Part shown: positions 51,555 to 61,112 of the stretch, in pieces
Layout: every line of letters starts with the position of its first letter
Position numbering within the stretch: position 1 is the first letter of the stretch
Origin: an uncultured Verrucomicrobiota bacterium
Lineage (GTDB): Bacteria > Verrucomicrobiota > Verrucomicrobiia > Opitutales > Opitutaceae
Length of the DNA stretch: 64,000 nucleotides
NCBI GenBank assembly: GCA_903898675.1
Contig: CAIUGM010000002.1
Span: 62,001 to 126,000, forward strand
Direction: 5' to 3'
Program-made: the position numbers and the translations under genes
The notes under the pieces: generated by a model
What the model saw: only the letters and a program-made list of their open reading frames with translations
Database searches by the model: none
Told to the model about the DNA's origin: nothing

Positions 51555-52643
51555 ATGAAGATCAATCAAATCGTCCGCGGCTTTCTTCCTTTCATTGTCC
51601 TGCTGGGCGCGGTCAGCGTCCGGGCCTGGGACTACACGGGTCATCGCATCGTCAACCAGCTGGCCCTGGCCGCCCTGCCGGCGGATTTCCCGGCCTTTGT
51701 CCATGAACCGGCCGCGGAGGAACGCATTGCCTTTCTCGCCGGTGAACCCGACCGCTGGCGCAACGTGCCTGACCTGATCATGCGCCAGTCGGGCGGCAGC
51801 TGGGCCGATCATTATTGGGACATGGAGCAGGTGCCGAATGCGGGGCTCGATTTTGCCACCGTATCGTCCTTCCGCTACGATTTCATCGTCGCCTTCGCCG
51901 CCGGCCGCGCCGCACATGCGGATAAGTTTCCGGCGATCGATCCGGCCAAGAACTCCGATCACACGCGCGAATGGCCGGGCTTCCTGCCTTGGGCGGCCAC
52001 CGAATATTACACCCGGCTCCGCTCCGCCTTCATGTATCTCAAGGTATTCGAGGAACTCGGCACGCCCGAGGAAATCGCCAATGCCCGGGCGGACGCCATC
52101 TACGTCATGGGCGTGATGGGCCACTACGTGGGCGACGGCGCCCAGCCCTTGCACACGACGATTCACCATGACGGCTGGGTGGGGGCGAACCCCGGCGGCT
52201 ACACCACGACGCCCGGCATCCACTCCTGGGTCGACGGCGGCATCATCGGGAAGGCGCACATCACCACGGCCTCGATCGCGGCGCGGGTTGTCCCGGCCCA
52301 GCCGATTTCACTGGCGGCCCGCCCGGATGGCCGCGAACCCGTTTTTGTGGCGCTGACCGACTACCTCATTGGCCAGAACAAGCTGGTCGAGCCGCTCTAT
52401 CAGCTCGAGAAAGCGGGCAAGCTCGGCAACGACAAGGTCACCGTGGGGGCGGACGGCAAGAACGTCCGCGAGAGCCGGCCCATGACCGCCGAGGCGCGCA
52501 GTTTCGTCGAGGACCAGTTGCTGAAAGGCGGGGAAATGCTGGCCTCGATCTGGGTCACGGCCTGGCGCAACGCCGGACCTGACACCTACCTGCGGGCCCA
52601 GTTGTTGAAGCGGCAGGCCGCCGCCGCGCCCGCGGCGAAGTAA
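51555..52643 (+). CDS. S1/P1-type nuclease, zinc-dependent phospholipase C superfamily
   Basis: 362 aa. Signal peptide MKINQIVRGFLPFIVLLGA; the mature protein starts at the Trp of RAWDYTGHRIV, where the N-terminal Trp itself ligates zinc in this superfamily. Further ligands: HYWDME-type DHYWD, YVMGVMGHYVGDGAQPLHTT (the HxxxD/E pattern and paired His), and FPAID. Exported nuclease or phospholipase that could release phosphate or nucleotides. It starts nine nt after the amidase stop. Confidence 0.85.
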   Translation: MKINQIVRGFLPFIVLLGAVSVRAWDYTGHRIVNQLALAALPADFPAFVHEPAAEERIAFLAGEPDRWRNVPDLIMRQSGGSWADHYWDMEQVPNAGLDFATVSSFRYDFIVAFAAGRAAHADKFPAIDPAKNSDHTREWPGFLPWAATEYYTRLRSAFMYLKVFEELGTPEEIANARADAIYVMGVMGHYVGDGAQPLHTTIHHDGWVGANPGGYTTTPGIHSWVDGGIIGKAHITTASIAARVVPAQPISLAARPDGREPVFVALTDYLIGQNKLVEPLYQLEKAGKLGNDKVTVGADGKNVRESRPMTAEARSFVEDQLLKGGEMLASIWVTAWRNAGPDTYLRAQLLKRQAAAAPAAK

Positions 52644-52646
52644 GGG

Positions 52647-53069
52647 TCAGCGCTTCCAGGCGAGCACGATCGCGCCCGCGACAATCAGCAGGCCGCCGAG
52701 TCCGCTCCGCAGCGTGAGCGGCTCGCGCAGGAACAGCGCGGCAAAGAGCAGCACAAACACCACGCTGAGCTTGTCGATCGGCGCGACCTGCGACGCCTGG
52801 CCAAGCTGCAGCGCCCGGAAATAGCAGAGCCACGACAGCCCGGTGGCGAGGCCCGAAAGGGCGAGGAACAGCCACGTGCGGCCGCCCAGCGTCGTGAGCT
52901 CAGCGGGCCGGGACGTCACGAGGGCGATCGCCCAGGCGAAGACGAGGATCACCGTGGTGCGGATCGCGGTGGCGAGATTGGAATCCACGCCGGCGACACC
53001 GACCTTGGCGAGCACGGCGGTGAGCCCGGCAAAAAGCGCGGACAGGAGTGACCAGGTGAGCCAGTTCAT
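52647..53069 (-). CDS. Half-size EamA/DMT family transporter
   Basis: 140 aa with about five membrane helices, i.e. one EamA unit in place of the usual two. Sequence marks: NWLTWSLLSALFAGLTAVLA, RTTVILVFAWAIAL, YFRALQLGQASQVAPIDKLS, and REPLTLRSGLGGLLIVAGA. Such half transporters work as dimers, like EmrE-type proteins. The gene lies 5 nt downstream of the CLC-F gene and may belong to its fluoride-responsive operon; the substrate is unknown. Confidence 0.85.
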   Translation of the reverse strand: MNWLTWSLLSALFAGLTAVLAKVGVAGVDSNLATAIRTTVILVFAWAIALVTSRPAELTTLGGRTWLFLALSGLATGLSWLCYFRALQLGQASQVAPIDKLSVVFVLLFAALFLREPLTLRSGLGGLLIVAGAIVLAWKR

Positions 53070-53074
53070 CGGGA

Positions 53075-54364
53075 TTAGTTGGCCGCGGCGCCCACGGAAT
53101 TCTTGGGCACACCCGGGCGCTGGGCGCTGTAGATGCCGGAGTGCCCGCTGAACAGGTAGGCGATAAAGCACGCCACCGCGAAATAGACGGTGTAGTGTCC
53201 GCCGAACAGCTCGATGCCCATCATGGTGCAGGCGAGGGGGGTGTTGGTCGCGCCTGCGAAGACGGCGATGAAGCCGAGGCCGGCGAACAAATCCACCGGC
53301 GCGCCGAGCGCGTGTCCGAGCACATGTCCGAGCGTGGCACCAATGAAGAACAGCGGCGTGACCTCGCCGCCCTTGAATCCGCTGCCGAGCGTGACGGCGG
53401 TGAACAGCAGCTTCCACCACCAGCTCCACGGGGTCGCCCCGCCGGCGGTGAAGGCGGACAGGATGGTCGTGGCCCCGGGATCAGGCGAGGTCACGCCGAT
53501 GCCAAGGTAGTCCCGCGTTGCCACCGCGTAGACGAGCCCGATGACGAGGAGGCCGCCCACAAGCGGACGAAAGGGCGCGTAGGGAATGAACCGGGTGAAT
53601 TGTCTCTTAACCGCGTGGGTGAGCTCGGCGAAAAACTGGCTCACCAGCCCGAACACGATCGCGGCGAGTACGACTTTGGCCAGCAGCGCGCCGTCGAAGA
53701 AACGGGCCGCTCCGGCGGATTCATCGAAACCGATGTGATAGATCGCGTGGTGGATGCCCCAAGCCGAGCACGTCAGGTCGCCGACGACGCTGGCGACCAG
53801 CACCGGGATCAAGGCGTCGTATTGCATCCGGCCGACCACGAGCACCTCCATCGCAAAGAGGGCGCCGGTCAGCGGCGTGCCAAACACGGAGCCGAAACCG
53901 GCGGCGATACCAGCCATCAGCAGCACCCGCCGGTTTTCCGGCGCGATCCGGCACAGGCGGGCGTAGACGCTGGCCAGGCTGCCGCCCATCTGCACGGCCG
54001 TGCCCTCGCGTCCCGCAGATCCGCCGCAGAGGTGGGTCAGCAACGTGCCCACTAGCACCAGCGGCGCCATGCGGCCCGGCACCCCGCCGCCCGGCTGGTG
54101 GATTTCCTCCATGATGAGATTGTTCCCGGCCTCGGCCTCCCGGCCGAAAACGTGATACAGCCAGCCGACCGCCACGCCGGCGACCGGCAGCAGGAACAAC
54201 AGCCAGCCGTGTTCCCAGCGCAGCCGGGTCACCGCTTCCAGCGCCCAGAGAAAACCGGCGCTGGCCGTGCCGGAAAGAACCGCCACCGGCAGCACGAGGC
54301 CTGTCCAGACGAGCAGATGCCGGAGGTTGGCGAGATGACCCGGCAGGTGAAACAAACGGTTCAT
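53075..54364 (-). CDS. CLC-F type fluoride/proton antiporter
   Basis: 429 aa, ~10-12 membrane helices. It belongs to the CLC family but has the features of the fluoride branch: the motif GREGT (AGREGTAVQMGGS) in place of GREGP, and a Met in GNNLIMEEIHQPGGGVP at the site held by Ser in chloride types. The gating Glu is the E of GREGT. It should expel F- in exchange for H+. This assignment is supported by a fluoride riboswitch immediately upstream. The ATG at 54364 has a GGAGG ten nt before it. Confidence 0.9.
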   Translation of the reverse strand: MNRLFHLPGHLANLRHLLVWTGLVLPVAVLSGTASAGFLWALEAVTRLRWEHGWLLFLLPVAGVAVGWLYHVFGREAEAGNNLIMEEIHQPGGGVPGRMAPLVLVGTLLTHLCGGSAGREGTAVQMGGSLASVYARLCRIAPENRRVLLMAGIAAGFGSVFGTPLTGALFAMEVLVVGRMQYDALIPVLVASVVGDLTCSAWGIHHAIYHIGFDESAGAARFFDGALLAKVVLAAIVFGLVSQFFAELTHAVKRQFTRFIPYAPFRPLVGGLLVIGLVYAVATRDYLGIGVTSPDPGATTILSAFTAGGATPWSWWWKLLFTAVTLGSGFKGGEVTPLFFIGATLGHVLGHALGAPVDLFAGLGFIAVFAGATNTPLACTMMGIELFGGHYTVYFAVACFIAYLFSGHSGIYSAQRPGVPKNSVGAAAN

Positions 54365-54421
54365 GCGCGGGCATCCTCCCGCAGCGGATTCCAAGCGATT
54401 GACGATAAGTAAGCTGACATG

Positions 54422-54507
54422 CCTGTTAGGGATTGAGTTTAACAGGAGTCATCAGCCTGCGAGGTGCAGGCGGTTTACCCTTGCGGGAGGGCGGAATCCA
54501 TCGCCGG
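54422..54507 (-). promoter_or_regulatory. Fluoride riboswitch (crcB motif)
   Basis: On the minus strand: GGCGATGGATTCCGCC (from ~54505), a GC hairpin insertion, AAACCGCC, then GGCTGATGACTCCTG (ending ~54443). These are the conserved segments of the crcB RNA that binds fluoride with Mg2+. The 3' part CCTGTTA can alternatively pair with TAACAGG (54428-54422), a perfect 7-bp stem that would compete with the aptamer and may be the expression switch. It lies 58 nt before the CLC-F start. Confidence 0.92.
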
Positions 54508-54624
54508 AGGCAGCTAAGGGGGTCGCTCCCGGCTTGGCAAGCGCGGCCTGTCGGCGCCGCGCGAAACGGTGCTCGAAAAGCCGGTGCACTCCGGGCAGCT
54601 TCAGCCCGCGTGATTCTTCACCCG

Positions 54625-56253
54625 ATGATCCGATGGAGCGTGGCGGCGCTGGCGTTGACGGGGGCCCGTCTCTGGGCGGCGGATGATCTGGCGGCGCGCG
54701 TCGTGATCCTCGCCAATTCGCGAAATCCTGAATCGGTCCGGCTCGCGGAATTCTATGCCGACCGGCGCAGCGTGCCGCCGGGCAACATCGTGGCCCTGCC
54801 GTTGCCGGAGGGTGAGAGCATCACCTGGCGCGAGTTCATCGACCAGGTTTACCAACCGCTACAGGATGAGCTCTACCGGCGGGGCTGGCTCACGGGCACG
54901 GCGACCAACCTGTTCGACCGCTGGGGGCGGCGGCGGTACGCGCCGAGCGGCCACCGCCTGTCCTACCTGGTGGTTTGCCGCGGGGTGCCACTGCGCATCG
55001 CCAACGACCCGGCCATGATCGAGGAAAAGACCGCGGGGAAAATTCCGGCGCAGTTCAACAAGAACGAGGCGGCAGTCGATTCCGAGCTGAGCCTGCTGGC
55101 CCAGAGCGGATATGAACTCACCGGCTTCCTGCCCAATCCGCTGTTTGCGAACGAACACCCGGCGGCGCTCGATGCCGAGACGGTGGTGAAGGTGTCGCGC
55201 CTGGACGGGCCGACTTTCGAAAGCGCGCGGCAACTTGTCCTCTCCGCGCTCGAGGGAGAGAAACGGGGGCTGCTGGGCCGCTATTACATCGACCTTCGCG
55301 GGCCGCATCCCGATGGCGACCGGTGGCTCGCGTCGGCCGGCCGGCAGCTGGACGAACTGGGTTTTGACGGTGACGTCGAGAACACGGGGGCCACGTTCGA
55401 GGCGGCGGCGCGTTTTGATGCGCCCGTGTTCTATTTCGGCTGGTACACCGACAGCCTGGACGGGCCCTTCGCCCTGCCGGGATTCGTCTTTCCCGCCGGC
55501 GCGGTGGCGCTCCACATCCACAGTTACTCGGCGCGGACGCTGCGCTCCGCATCGGTCGGGTGGAGCGGCCCGTTTGTGGCGCGGGGCGTGGCCGCGACCG
55601 TGGGCAATGTGGCCGAGCCCTACCTGCAGCTGACGCACCGGCCCGATCTACTCCTGCACGCCCTGATCCAAGGACACACCTTTGGCGACGCCGCCTACTT
55701 CGCCCTGCCCGCGCTGAGCTGGCAGGCGATCGCCATCGGCGATCCGCTTTACCGGCCCTTCAAGGTTTCACTGGAGGACCAGGAGCAGCACGCCGACCGG
55801 CTGCCGCCGGCGCTGGCGGCGTATGCCGTGATCCGTCGCGCGAACCTGCTGGGCCGCCTCCATCAACCGGCCGCCGCGCGGGCGCTGCTGGGTGCGGAAC
55901 TCAGCCGCGAGCCCGGCCTGCCGCCCGGGCTCGCGCTGGCGAAACTGGCGCTGGCGGACAACGACGCCGCCGGCGCGGTCCGGGCGCTGGGCTTCGTGAT
56001 TTCAGCCCCGCAATTCGACCTGGGGGAATGGCCGCTGGCGCGCACCGCGGCCGGTTTGCTGATGGAACACGGGGCCCGCCACCAGGCCTTGCAGGTTTAC
56101 GCCACGCTGGTCCGGTCCGGGGCGCCCACGCCGTCCGCGCGCCAGGCCGTGCTGTCCGAGGCGCGGGCGGCCGCGGAGGCCGCCGGTGAAAGCGGAATGG
56201 CTCGGGAATTTGCCGAGCAGATCGAGGCGCTGGCGCCGCCGGCGGCCAAGTGA
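54625..56253 (+). CDS. TIGR03790 family protein
   Basis: 542 aa. The N-terminus (MIRWSVAALALTGARLWAAD) is a likely signal peptide. The TIGR03790 domain follows: LAARVVILANSRNPESVRLA, FYADRRSVPPGNIVAL, SYLVVCRGVPLRI, HIHSYSARTLRS, ALIQGHTFGDAAYFALPALSW. Nothing is known of the function; it is frequent in this phylum and Planctomycetes. Residues ~400-540 are Ala/Leu-rich helical repeats, perhaps TPR-like. ATG at 54625 chosen for the signal peptide. The upstream gap is shared with the fluoride riboswitch on the other strand. Confidence 0.8.
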   Translation: MIRWSVAALALTGARLWAADDLAARVVILANSRNPESVRLAEFYADRRSVPPGNIVALPLPEGESITWREFIDQVYQPLQDELYRRGWLTGTATNLFDRWGRRRYAPSGHRLSYLVVCRGVPLRIANDPAMIEEKTAGKIPAQFNKNEAAVDSELSLLAQSGYELTGFLPNPLFANEHPAALDAETVVKVSRLDGPTFESARQLVLSALEGEKRGLLGRYYIDLRGPHPDGDRWLASAGRQLDELGFDGDVENTGATFEAAARFDAPVFYFGWYTDSLDGPFALPGFVFPAGAVALHIHSYSARTLRSASVGWSGPFVARGVAATVGNVAEPYLQLTHRPDLLLHALIQGHTFGDAAYFALPALSWQAIAIGDPLYRPFKVSLEDQEQHADRLPPALAAYAVIRRANLLGRLHQPAAARALLGAELSREPGLPPGLALAKLALADNDAAGAVRALGFVISAPQFDLGEWPLARTAAGLLMEHGARHQALQVYATLVRSGAPTPSARQAVLSEARAAAEAAGESGMAREFAEQIEALAPPAAK

Positions 56254-56303
56254 GGCCAGCCTGGTGATTCCCGCAGGAAATTAAAATCGACGGGCACAAA
56301 AAA

Positions 56304-56324
56304 GGCGGGATCAGCGATCCCGCC
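56304..56324 (-). terminator. Intrinsic terminator of clpP
   Basis: Perfect 9-bp stem GGCGGGATC / GATCCCGCC with a 3-nt loop, followed on the minus strand by TTTTTT; 20 nt past the clpP stop. It can also stop transcription from the converging TIGR03790 gene. Confidence 0.85.
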
Positions 56325-56343
56325 CGGGAACGAGCCGGCAGGG

Positions 56344-56991
56344 TCAGAGCTTGTCGACGATCCGGTCGGCCAGGCCGTAGGCGATGGCTTCCTGGGCGTT
56401 CAGGTAGAAGTCGCGGTCGGAATCCTTGGCGACCTTTTCCAGCGACTGGCCCGAGGCCGTGGCGAGAATCTCGTTCAGCTCGCTGCGGAGCTTTTCCATT
56501 TCCTTCGCCTGAATGTTGATGTCCGAGGCGGGACCAACCATGCGGCCGGTGATCAGCGGCTGGTGGATCAGCACGCGGGCGTGCGGGTAGATGAGCCGGT
56601 TGCCCTTCTTAGCGGCGCTGAGCAAAATCGAACCCATCGACGCGGCCATGCCGGTGACCACGATGATCACGGGCGACGTGATGATCTTGATGGTATCGTA
56701 CACCGCCATGCCGGCGGTGATGGAGCCGCCGGGGGTGTTCATATAGAAGATGATTTCCTTTCCCGGACCCGTGGTCTCGAGATACAGCAGCTTCTCCGTC
56801 AGGTCCTTGGCGGTCTCATCGGTCACCGCGCCCCACAGGAAAATCTTCCGCTGTTCCAGGAACTTCTTCTGGATCAGCGCGCCGACCGGGGCGGCAGTGG
56901 GCTTGGGCGTGGCGTCCTCGCCCTCGTCGTCGTCGTCAAGGCGGGGTGTGACCGGGCTCTGGTAATCGCGGGAAAGATTGTGGGCGGACAT
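56344..56991 (-). CDS. clpP: ATP-dependent Clp protease proteolytic subunit
   Basis: 215 aa. ClpP forms the 14-subunit serine protease core fed by ClpX or ClpA. Catalytic Ser in GMAASMGSILLSA, His in HARVLIHQP, and the later Asp in RDFYLNAQEAIAYGLAD. The ATG at 56991 fits (MSAHNLSRDYQSP); an acidic stretch DDDDEGED follows near residue 20. No clpX lies next to it in the window. An R4 repeat is 70 nt upstream. Confidence 0.95.
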   Translation of the reverse strand: MSAHNLSRDYQSPVTPRLDDDDEGEDATPKPTAAPVGALIQKKFLEQRKIFLWGAVTDETAKDLTEKLLYLETTGPGKEIIFYMNTPGGSITAGMAVYDTIKIITSPVIIVVTGMAASMGSILLSAAKKGNRLIYPHARVLIHQPLITGRMVGPASDINIQAKEMEKLRSELNEILATASGQSLEKVAKDSDRDFYLNAQEAIAYGLADRIVDKL

Positions 56992-57058
56992 GGCCTTGAA
57001 ACGTGCACCGCTTGTTCGGTTTTGCGAGTGGATTTTTGCCCGGGTGGTTCCGGCAAAG

Positions 57059-57137
57059 GGTAGCCGCGTTGGAGTGGAGCGACAACGTGGTAGCCCGCCC
57101 GAACCACCCTTTCGTCTTCGACTCAAGCGCGGCTACA
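57059..57137. repeat. R4 repeat, copy 2 (reverse orientation)
   Basis: Reads as the reverse complement of 30700-30774: GGTAGCCGCGTTGGAGTGG ... CGTCTTCGACTCAAGCGCGG. It lies upstream of clpP and downstream of guanine deaminase, between two minus-strand genes. Confidence 0.75.
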
Positions 57138-57175
57138 CAAGCACTTTAATGGGGCTAAAGTGGTCGTTTCCTGAC

Positions 57176-57646
57176 TCAATACTTCACCTTGTCCGTCTTG
57201 GCGGCCCAGCCCTTGAAACTGGCGAGGGCCTCGCTGCGCAGGAGCGGGGACATCTTGATCGCCTGCTGCTCGGGCGGCAGTGGCATCTGCCGGTAGATGA
57301 AATCGTCGTCGAACCCGATGTCGGCGGCATCCTGCCGCGTGTTGCCATAATACAAGACCGGGATCCGCGCCCAGTACGCGGAGGCCAGGCACATCGGGCA
57401 CGGTTCGCAGCTGGTGTAAAGTTCGCAGTCGGTGAGCTGGAAGGTCTTCAGCCGCGCGCAGGCGTCGCGGATGGCGGTCACTTCCGCATGGGCGGTCGGG
57501 TCGTTGGTGGAGGTGACGCGGTTGTTGCCGCGGCCGATGATCTCGCCGTTGCGCACAATGACGCACCCGAAGGGGCCGCCCTGACCCGACTGCATGCCGG
57601 CATCGGCGAGCTTGATGGCTTCGCGCATGAATTGGTCCTGCTTCAT
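57176..57646 (-). CDS. guaD: Guanine deaminase (cytidine-deaminase fold)
   Basis: 156 aa. It converts guanine to xanthine, the entry to purine breakdown. Zinc ligands: TAHAEVTAIRDA (HAE) and SCEPCPMC (PCxxC). The length and the MKQDQFMREAIKLAD opening match the Bacillus-type GuaD, not the amidohydrolase type. It is divergent from malate synthase, sharing a 185-nt intergenic region, and stands at the head of the purine-degrading group. Confidence 0.85.
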   Translation of the reverse strand: MKQDQFMREAIKLADAGMQSGQGGPFGCVIVRNGEIIGRGNNRVTSTNDPTAHAEVTAIRDACARLKTFQLTDCELYTSCEPCPMCLASAYWARIPVLYYGNTRQDAADIGFDDDFIYRQMPLPPEQQAIKMSPLLRSEALASFKGWAAKTDKVKY

Positions 57647-57787
57647 AGGTGGCGCATAGAAAGCAAGGACCGGGCCACTGGCGAGCCAGATGCGGCGGTC
57701 CGTGCCGGCCGTCGTTTCGGTCGCCGGTCATGGCATTTTGTCGCCGCCGGATCGGGGCGGCGGCGGGCCGAAAAATGCAATCTGGAG

Positions 57788-57816
57788 CTGACAGTTGGCG
57801 CGCATCCGGCTTTATT
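57788..57816 (+). promoter_or_regulatory. Candidate promoter of the malate synthase/allantoin operon
   Basis: CTGACA (57788-57793), 17 nt, TTTATT (57811-57816), 16 nt before the malate synthase ATG. No Shine-Dalgarno is seen in the short leader. Confidence 0.4.
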
Positions 57817-57831
57817 CGCGCGCTACCAACC

Positions 57832-59424
<1,593 letters not shown>

Positions 59425-59434
59425 CAAACCCGGA

Positions 59435-59509
59435 TGGCCACAAAAAACACAAAGAACGCAAAAACTGAACGGGTCTTACTTTTTGTGTTTCTCGTGTTTT
59501 TCGTGGCCA
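59435..59509. repeat. R1 palindrome between aceB and uraD
   Basis: Arms starting TGGCCACAAAAAACACAAAG (59435-59464) and the complement ending GTTTTTCGTGGCCA at 59509, with a 15-nt loop. Begins 10 nt after the stop of malate synthase and ends 13 nt before the uraD start. Confidence 0.93.
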
Positions 59510-59522
59510 ATGCCTTTGTCTG

Positions 59523-60035
59523 ATGTCCTCTCTTGCTGAACTAAACCAAGCTGACCAGGCGGCCTTCACCGCTGCACTCGGTCATTTGTTCGAGCATTCG
59601 CCGTGGGTGGCGGCTGGGACCTGGTCGAAACGCCCGTTTCGCGACGCCGCCCACCTGCACGCGGAGCTCTGTGCCACCATGCAGCACGCTGCACCGGAAC
59701 GGCAGCTGGCACTCATCCAGGCGCACCCGGATCTCGCCGGCCGGCTCGCACGGCAGAACCAATTGACCCGGGAGTCCACGAATGAGCAGGCCACGGCGGG
59801 CCTCAACCGGCTCAGCGACGCGGAACTCGCCGAGTTTCAAACGCTGAACGACCGCTACCGCGCCAAATTCGGTTTCCCCTTCATCATCTGCGCCCGGCTC
59901 AATGCCAAGGACGCCATCCTCGCCGCGATGCGTGCGCGGCTGCCAAACCCGCCGGCCGCTGAGCGCGCCGCTGCGCTCGCCGAAATCGAAAAAATCGCGT
60001 GGCTCCGCCTTAATGATATTCTAACTCCTGATTAG
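59523..60035 (+). CDS. uraD: 2-oxo-4-hydroxy-4-carboxy-5-ureidoimidazoline decarboxylase
   Basis: 170 aa. UraD turns OHCU into S-allantoin, the last step of the urate-to-allantoin path. The catalytic His is in [10 protein letters not shown] (residue ~63), and [16 protein letters not shown] near residue 115 is the substrate-binding block. The next gene encodes HIU hydrolase, the preceding step. No urate oxidase is in the window. Confidence 0.93.
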   Translation: MSSLAELNQADQAAFTAALGHLFEHSPWVAAGTWSKRPFRDAAHLHAELCATMQHAAPERQLALIQAHPDLAGRLARQNQLTRESTNEQATAGLNRLSDAELAEFQTLNDRYRAKFGFPFIICARLNAKDAILAAMRARLPNPPAAERAAALAEIEKIAWLRLNDILTPD

Positions 60036-60103
60036 CCCGCGGAACACACAGAACACGTGGAATTCCCTGAAATTATTCCGTGTCTTCCGTGTGTTCCGTG
60101 GGC
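60035..60103. repeat. R1 palindrome between uraD and uraH
   Basis: Arms starting GCCCGCGGAACACACAGAAC (60035-60062) and the complement ending GTGTGTTCCGTGGGC at 60103, 13-nt loop. It abuts the uraD stop (60033-60035) and ends 11 nt before the uraH ATG. Confidence 0.92.
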
Positions 60104-60114
60104 AACATTCTCCC

Positions 60115-60459
60115 ATGCCCGGTAAACTCAGCACCCACGTCCTCGACCTCACCTCCGGCAAGCCCGCCGCCGGGATGCGGATCGAACTCTGGCAACTCGA
60201 CGGCAAGCATGTCCTGCTCAAGGCCGTCACGACCAACGCCGACGGTCGCACCGACGCCCCGTTGCTCGCCTCCGCCACCATGATCGTGGGCAGTTACGAA
60301 CTGGTGTTCTTCGTGAAGGATTACTTCGTCACGCACGGCGTCGACAGCCCGTTCCTGGATCGCGTGCCGGTCCGCTTCGCGATCGCCGATGCCCTGGGCG
60401 GCTATCATGTCCCGCTCCTCGTGACACCCTGGGCCTACAGCACGTACCGCGGGAGCTGA
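60115..60459 (+). CDS. uraH: 5-hydroxyisourate hydrolase
   Basis: 114 aa, transthyretin-like fold. It opens 5-hydroxyisourate to OHCU. The hallmark features are [20 protein letters not shown] at the N-terminus, [27 protein letters not shown] with the C-terminal YRGS tetrapeptide. The ATG at 60115 ([11 protein letters not shown]) is preferred; an earlier in-frame codon lies in the R1 repeat. It ends 6 nt before the LysE-type gene. Confidence 0.94.
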   Translation: MPGKLSTHVLDLTSGKPAAGMRIELWQLDGKHVLLKAVTTNADGRTDAPLLASATMIVGSYELVFFVKDYFVTHGVDSPFLDRVPVRFAIADALGGYHVPLLVTPWAYSTYRGS

Positions 60460-60465
60460 CCGAAC

Positions 60466-61092
60466 ATGATCGATCCGCACCGGTTCTATCTTTTTCTCGT
60501 TGCCGCGTTTCTCCTGAGCATTTCTCCCGGGCCGGGCATGCTCTATGTGCTGGCGCGGACCTTGCATGGTGGCCGGGCCGAGGGCCTGGCTTCAACCCTG
60601 GGCACGGCGGTGGGTGGATTGGTGCATGTGCTGGCGGCGACCCTGGGCCTTTCCGCGATTTTGATGAGTTCGGCGCTGGCCTACGGCATCTTGAAATACG
60701 CCGGCGCGGCCTATCTGGTTTTCCTGGGCTGCAAAACGATCCTGGCCAGCCGTCAGCCGTTGGAACTTGCCGCCGCTCCCGCGGCGGCAAGCGGCAACCC
60801 GTTCCGCCAGGGAATCCTGACCGAGGCATTGAATCCCAAGACGGCAGTCTTCTTTTTCACTTTCCTCCCGCAGTTTGTGAACCCGGTTGGGCCGGTGGCC
60901 TGGCAGTTTTTCCTTCTCGGGTGCATTTCCGTCACGATGAATTCCCTGGCCGATCTGGCCGTGGCTTATTTTTCGGCTCCCTTGGCGCGCAGTCTCGCCA
61001 CCAACCCGCGGTTGCGCCGGACGCAGCAGGGCTTTTGTGGCAGCGCGCTCATCGGTCTCGGCGCCTATGTCGCCGTCTCGGGGGAGAAGTGA
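60466..61092 (+). CDS. LysE family transporter
   Basis: 208 aa with about six membrane helices, e.g. FYLFLVAAFLLSISPGPGML at the start, where SPGPGML is the LysE/RhtB-type hallmark, and GILTEALNPKTAVFFFTFLP later. The family exports amino acids or related compounds. In the middle of allantoin genes it could move a nitrogen-rich intermediate or amino acid, but no substrate can be read from sequence. Confidence 0.88.
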   Translation: MIDPHRFYLFLVAAFLLSISPGPGMLYVLARTLHGGRAEGLASTLGTAVGGLVHVLAATLGLSAILMSSALAYGILKYAGAAYLVFLGCKTILASRQPLELAAAPAAASGNPFRQGILTEALNPKTAVFFFTFLPQFVNPVGPVAWQFFLLGCISVTMNSLADLAVAYFSAPLARSLATNPRLRRTQQGFCGSALIGLGAYVAVSGEK

Positions 61093-61112
61093 AGCCGGGC
61101 ATAATTTCAGGC

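Noticed and set aside
53075-54364. Ordinary chloride channel/antiporter annotation for the CLC gene
   Set aside because: The GREGT motif, the Met in the first anion-binding loop and the upstream fluoride riboswitch all favour the CLC-F branch.
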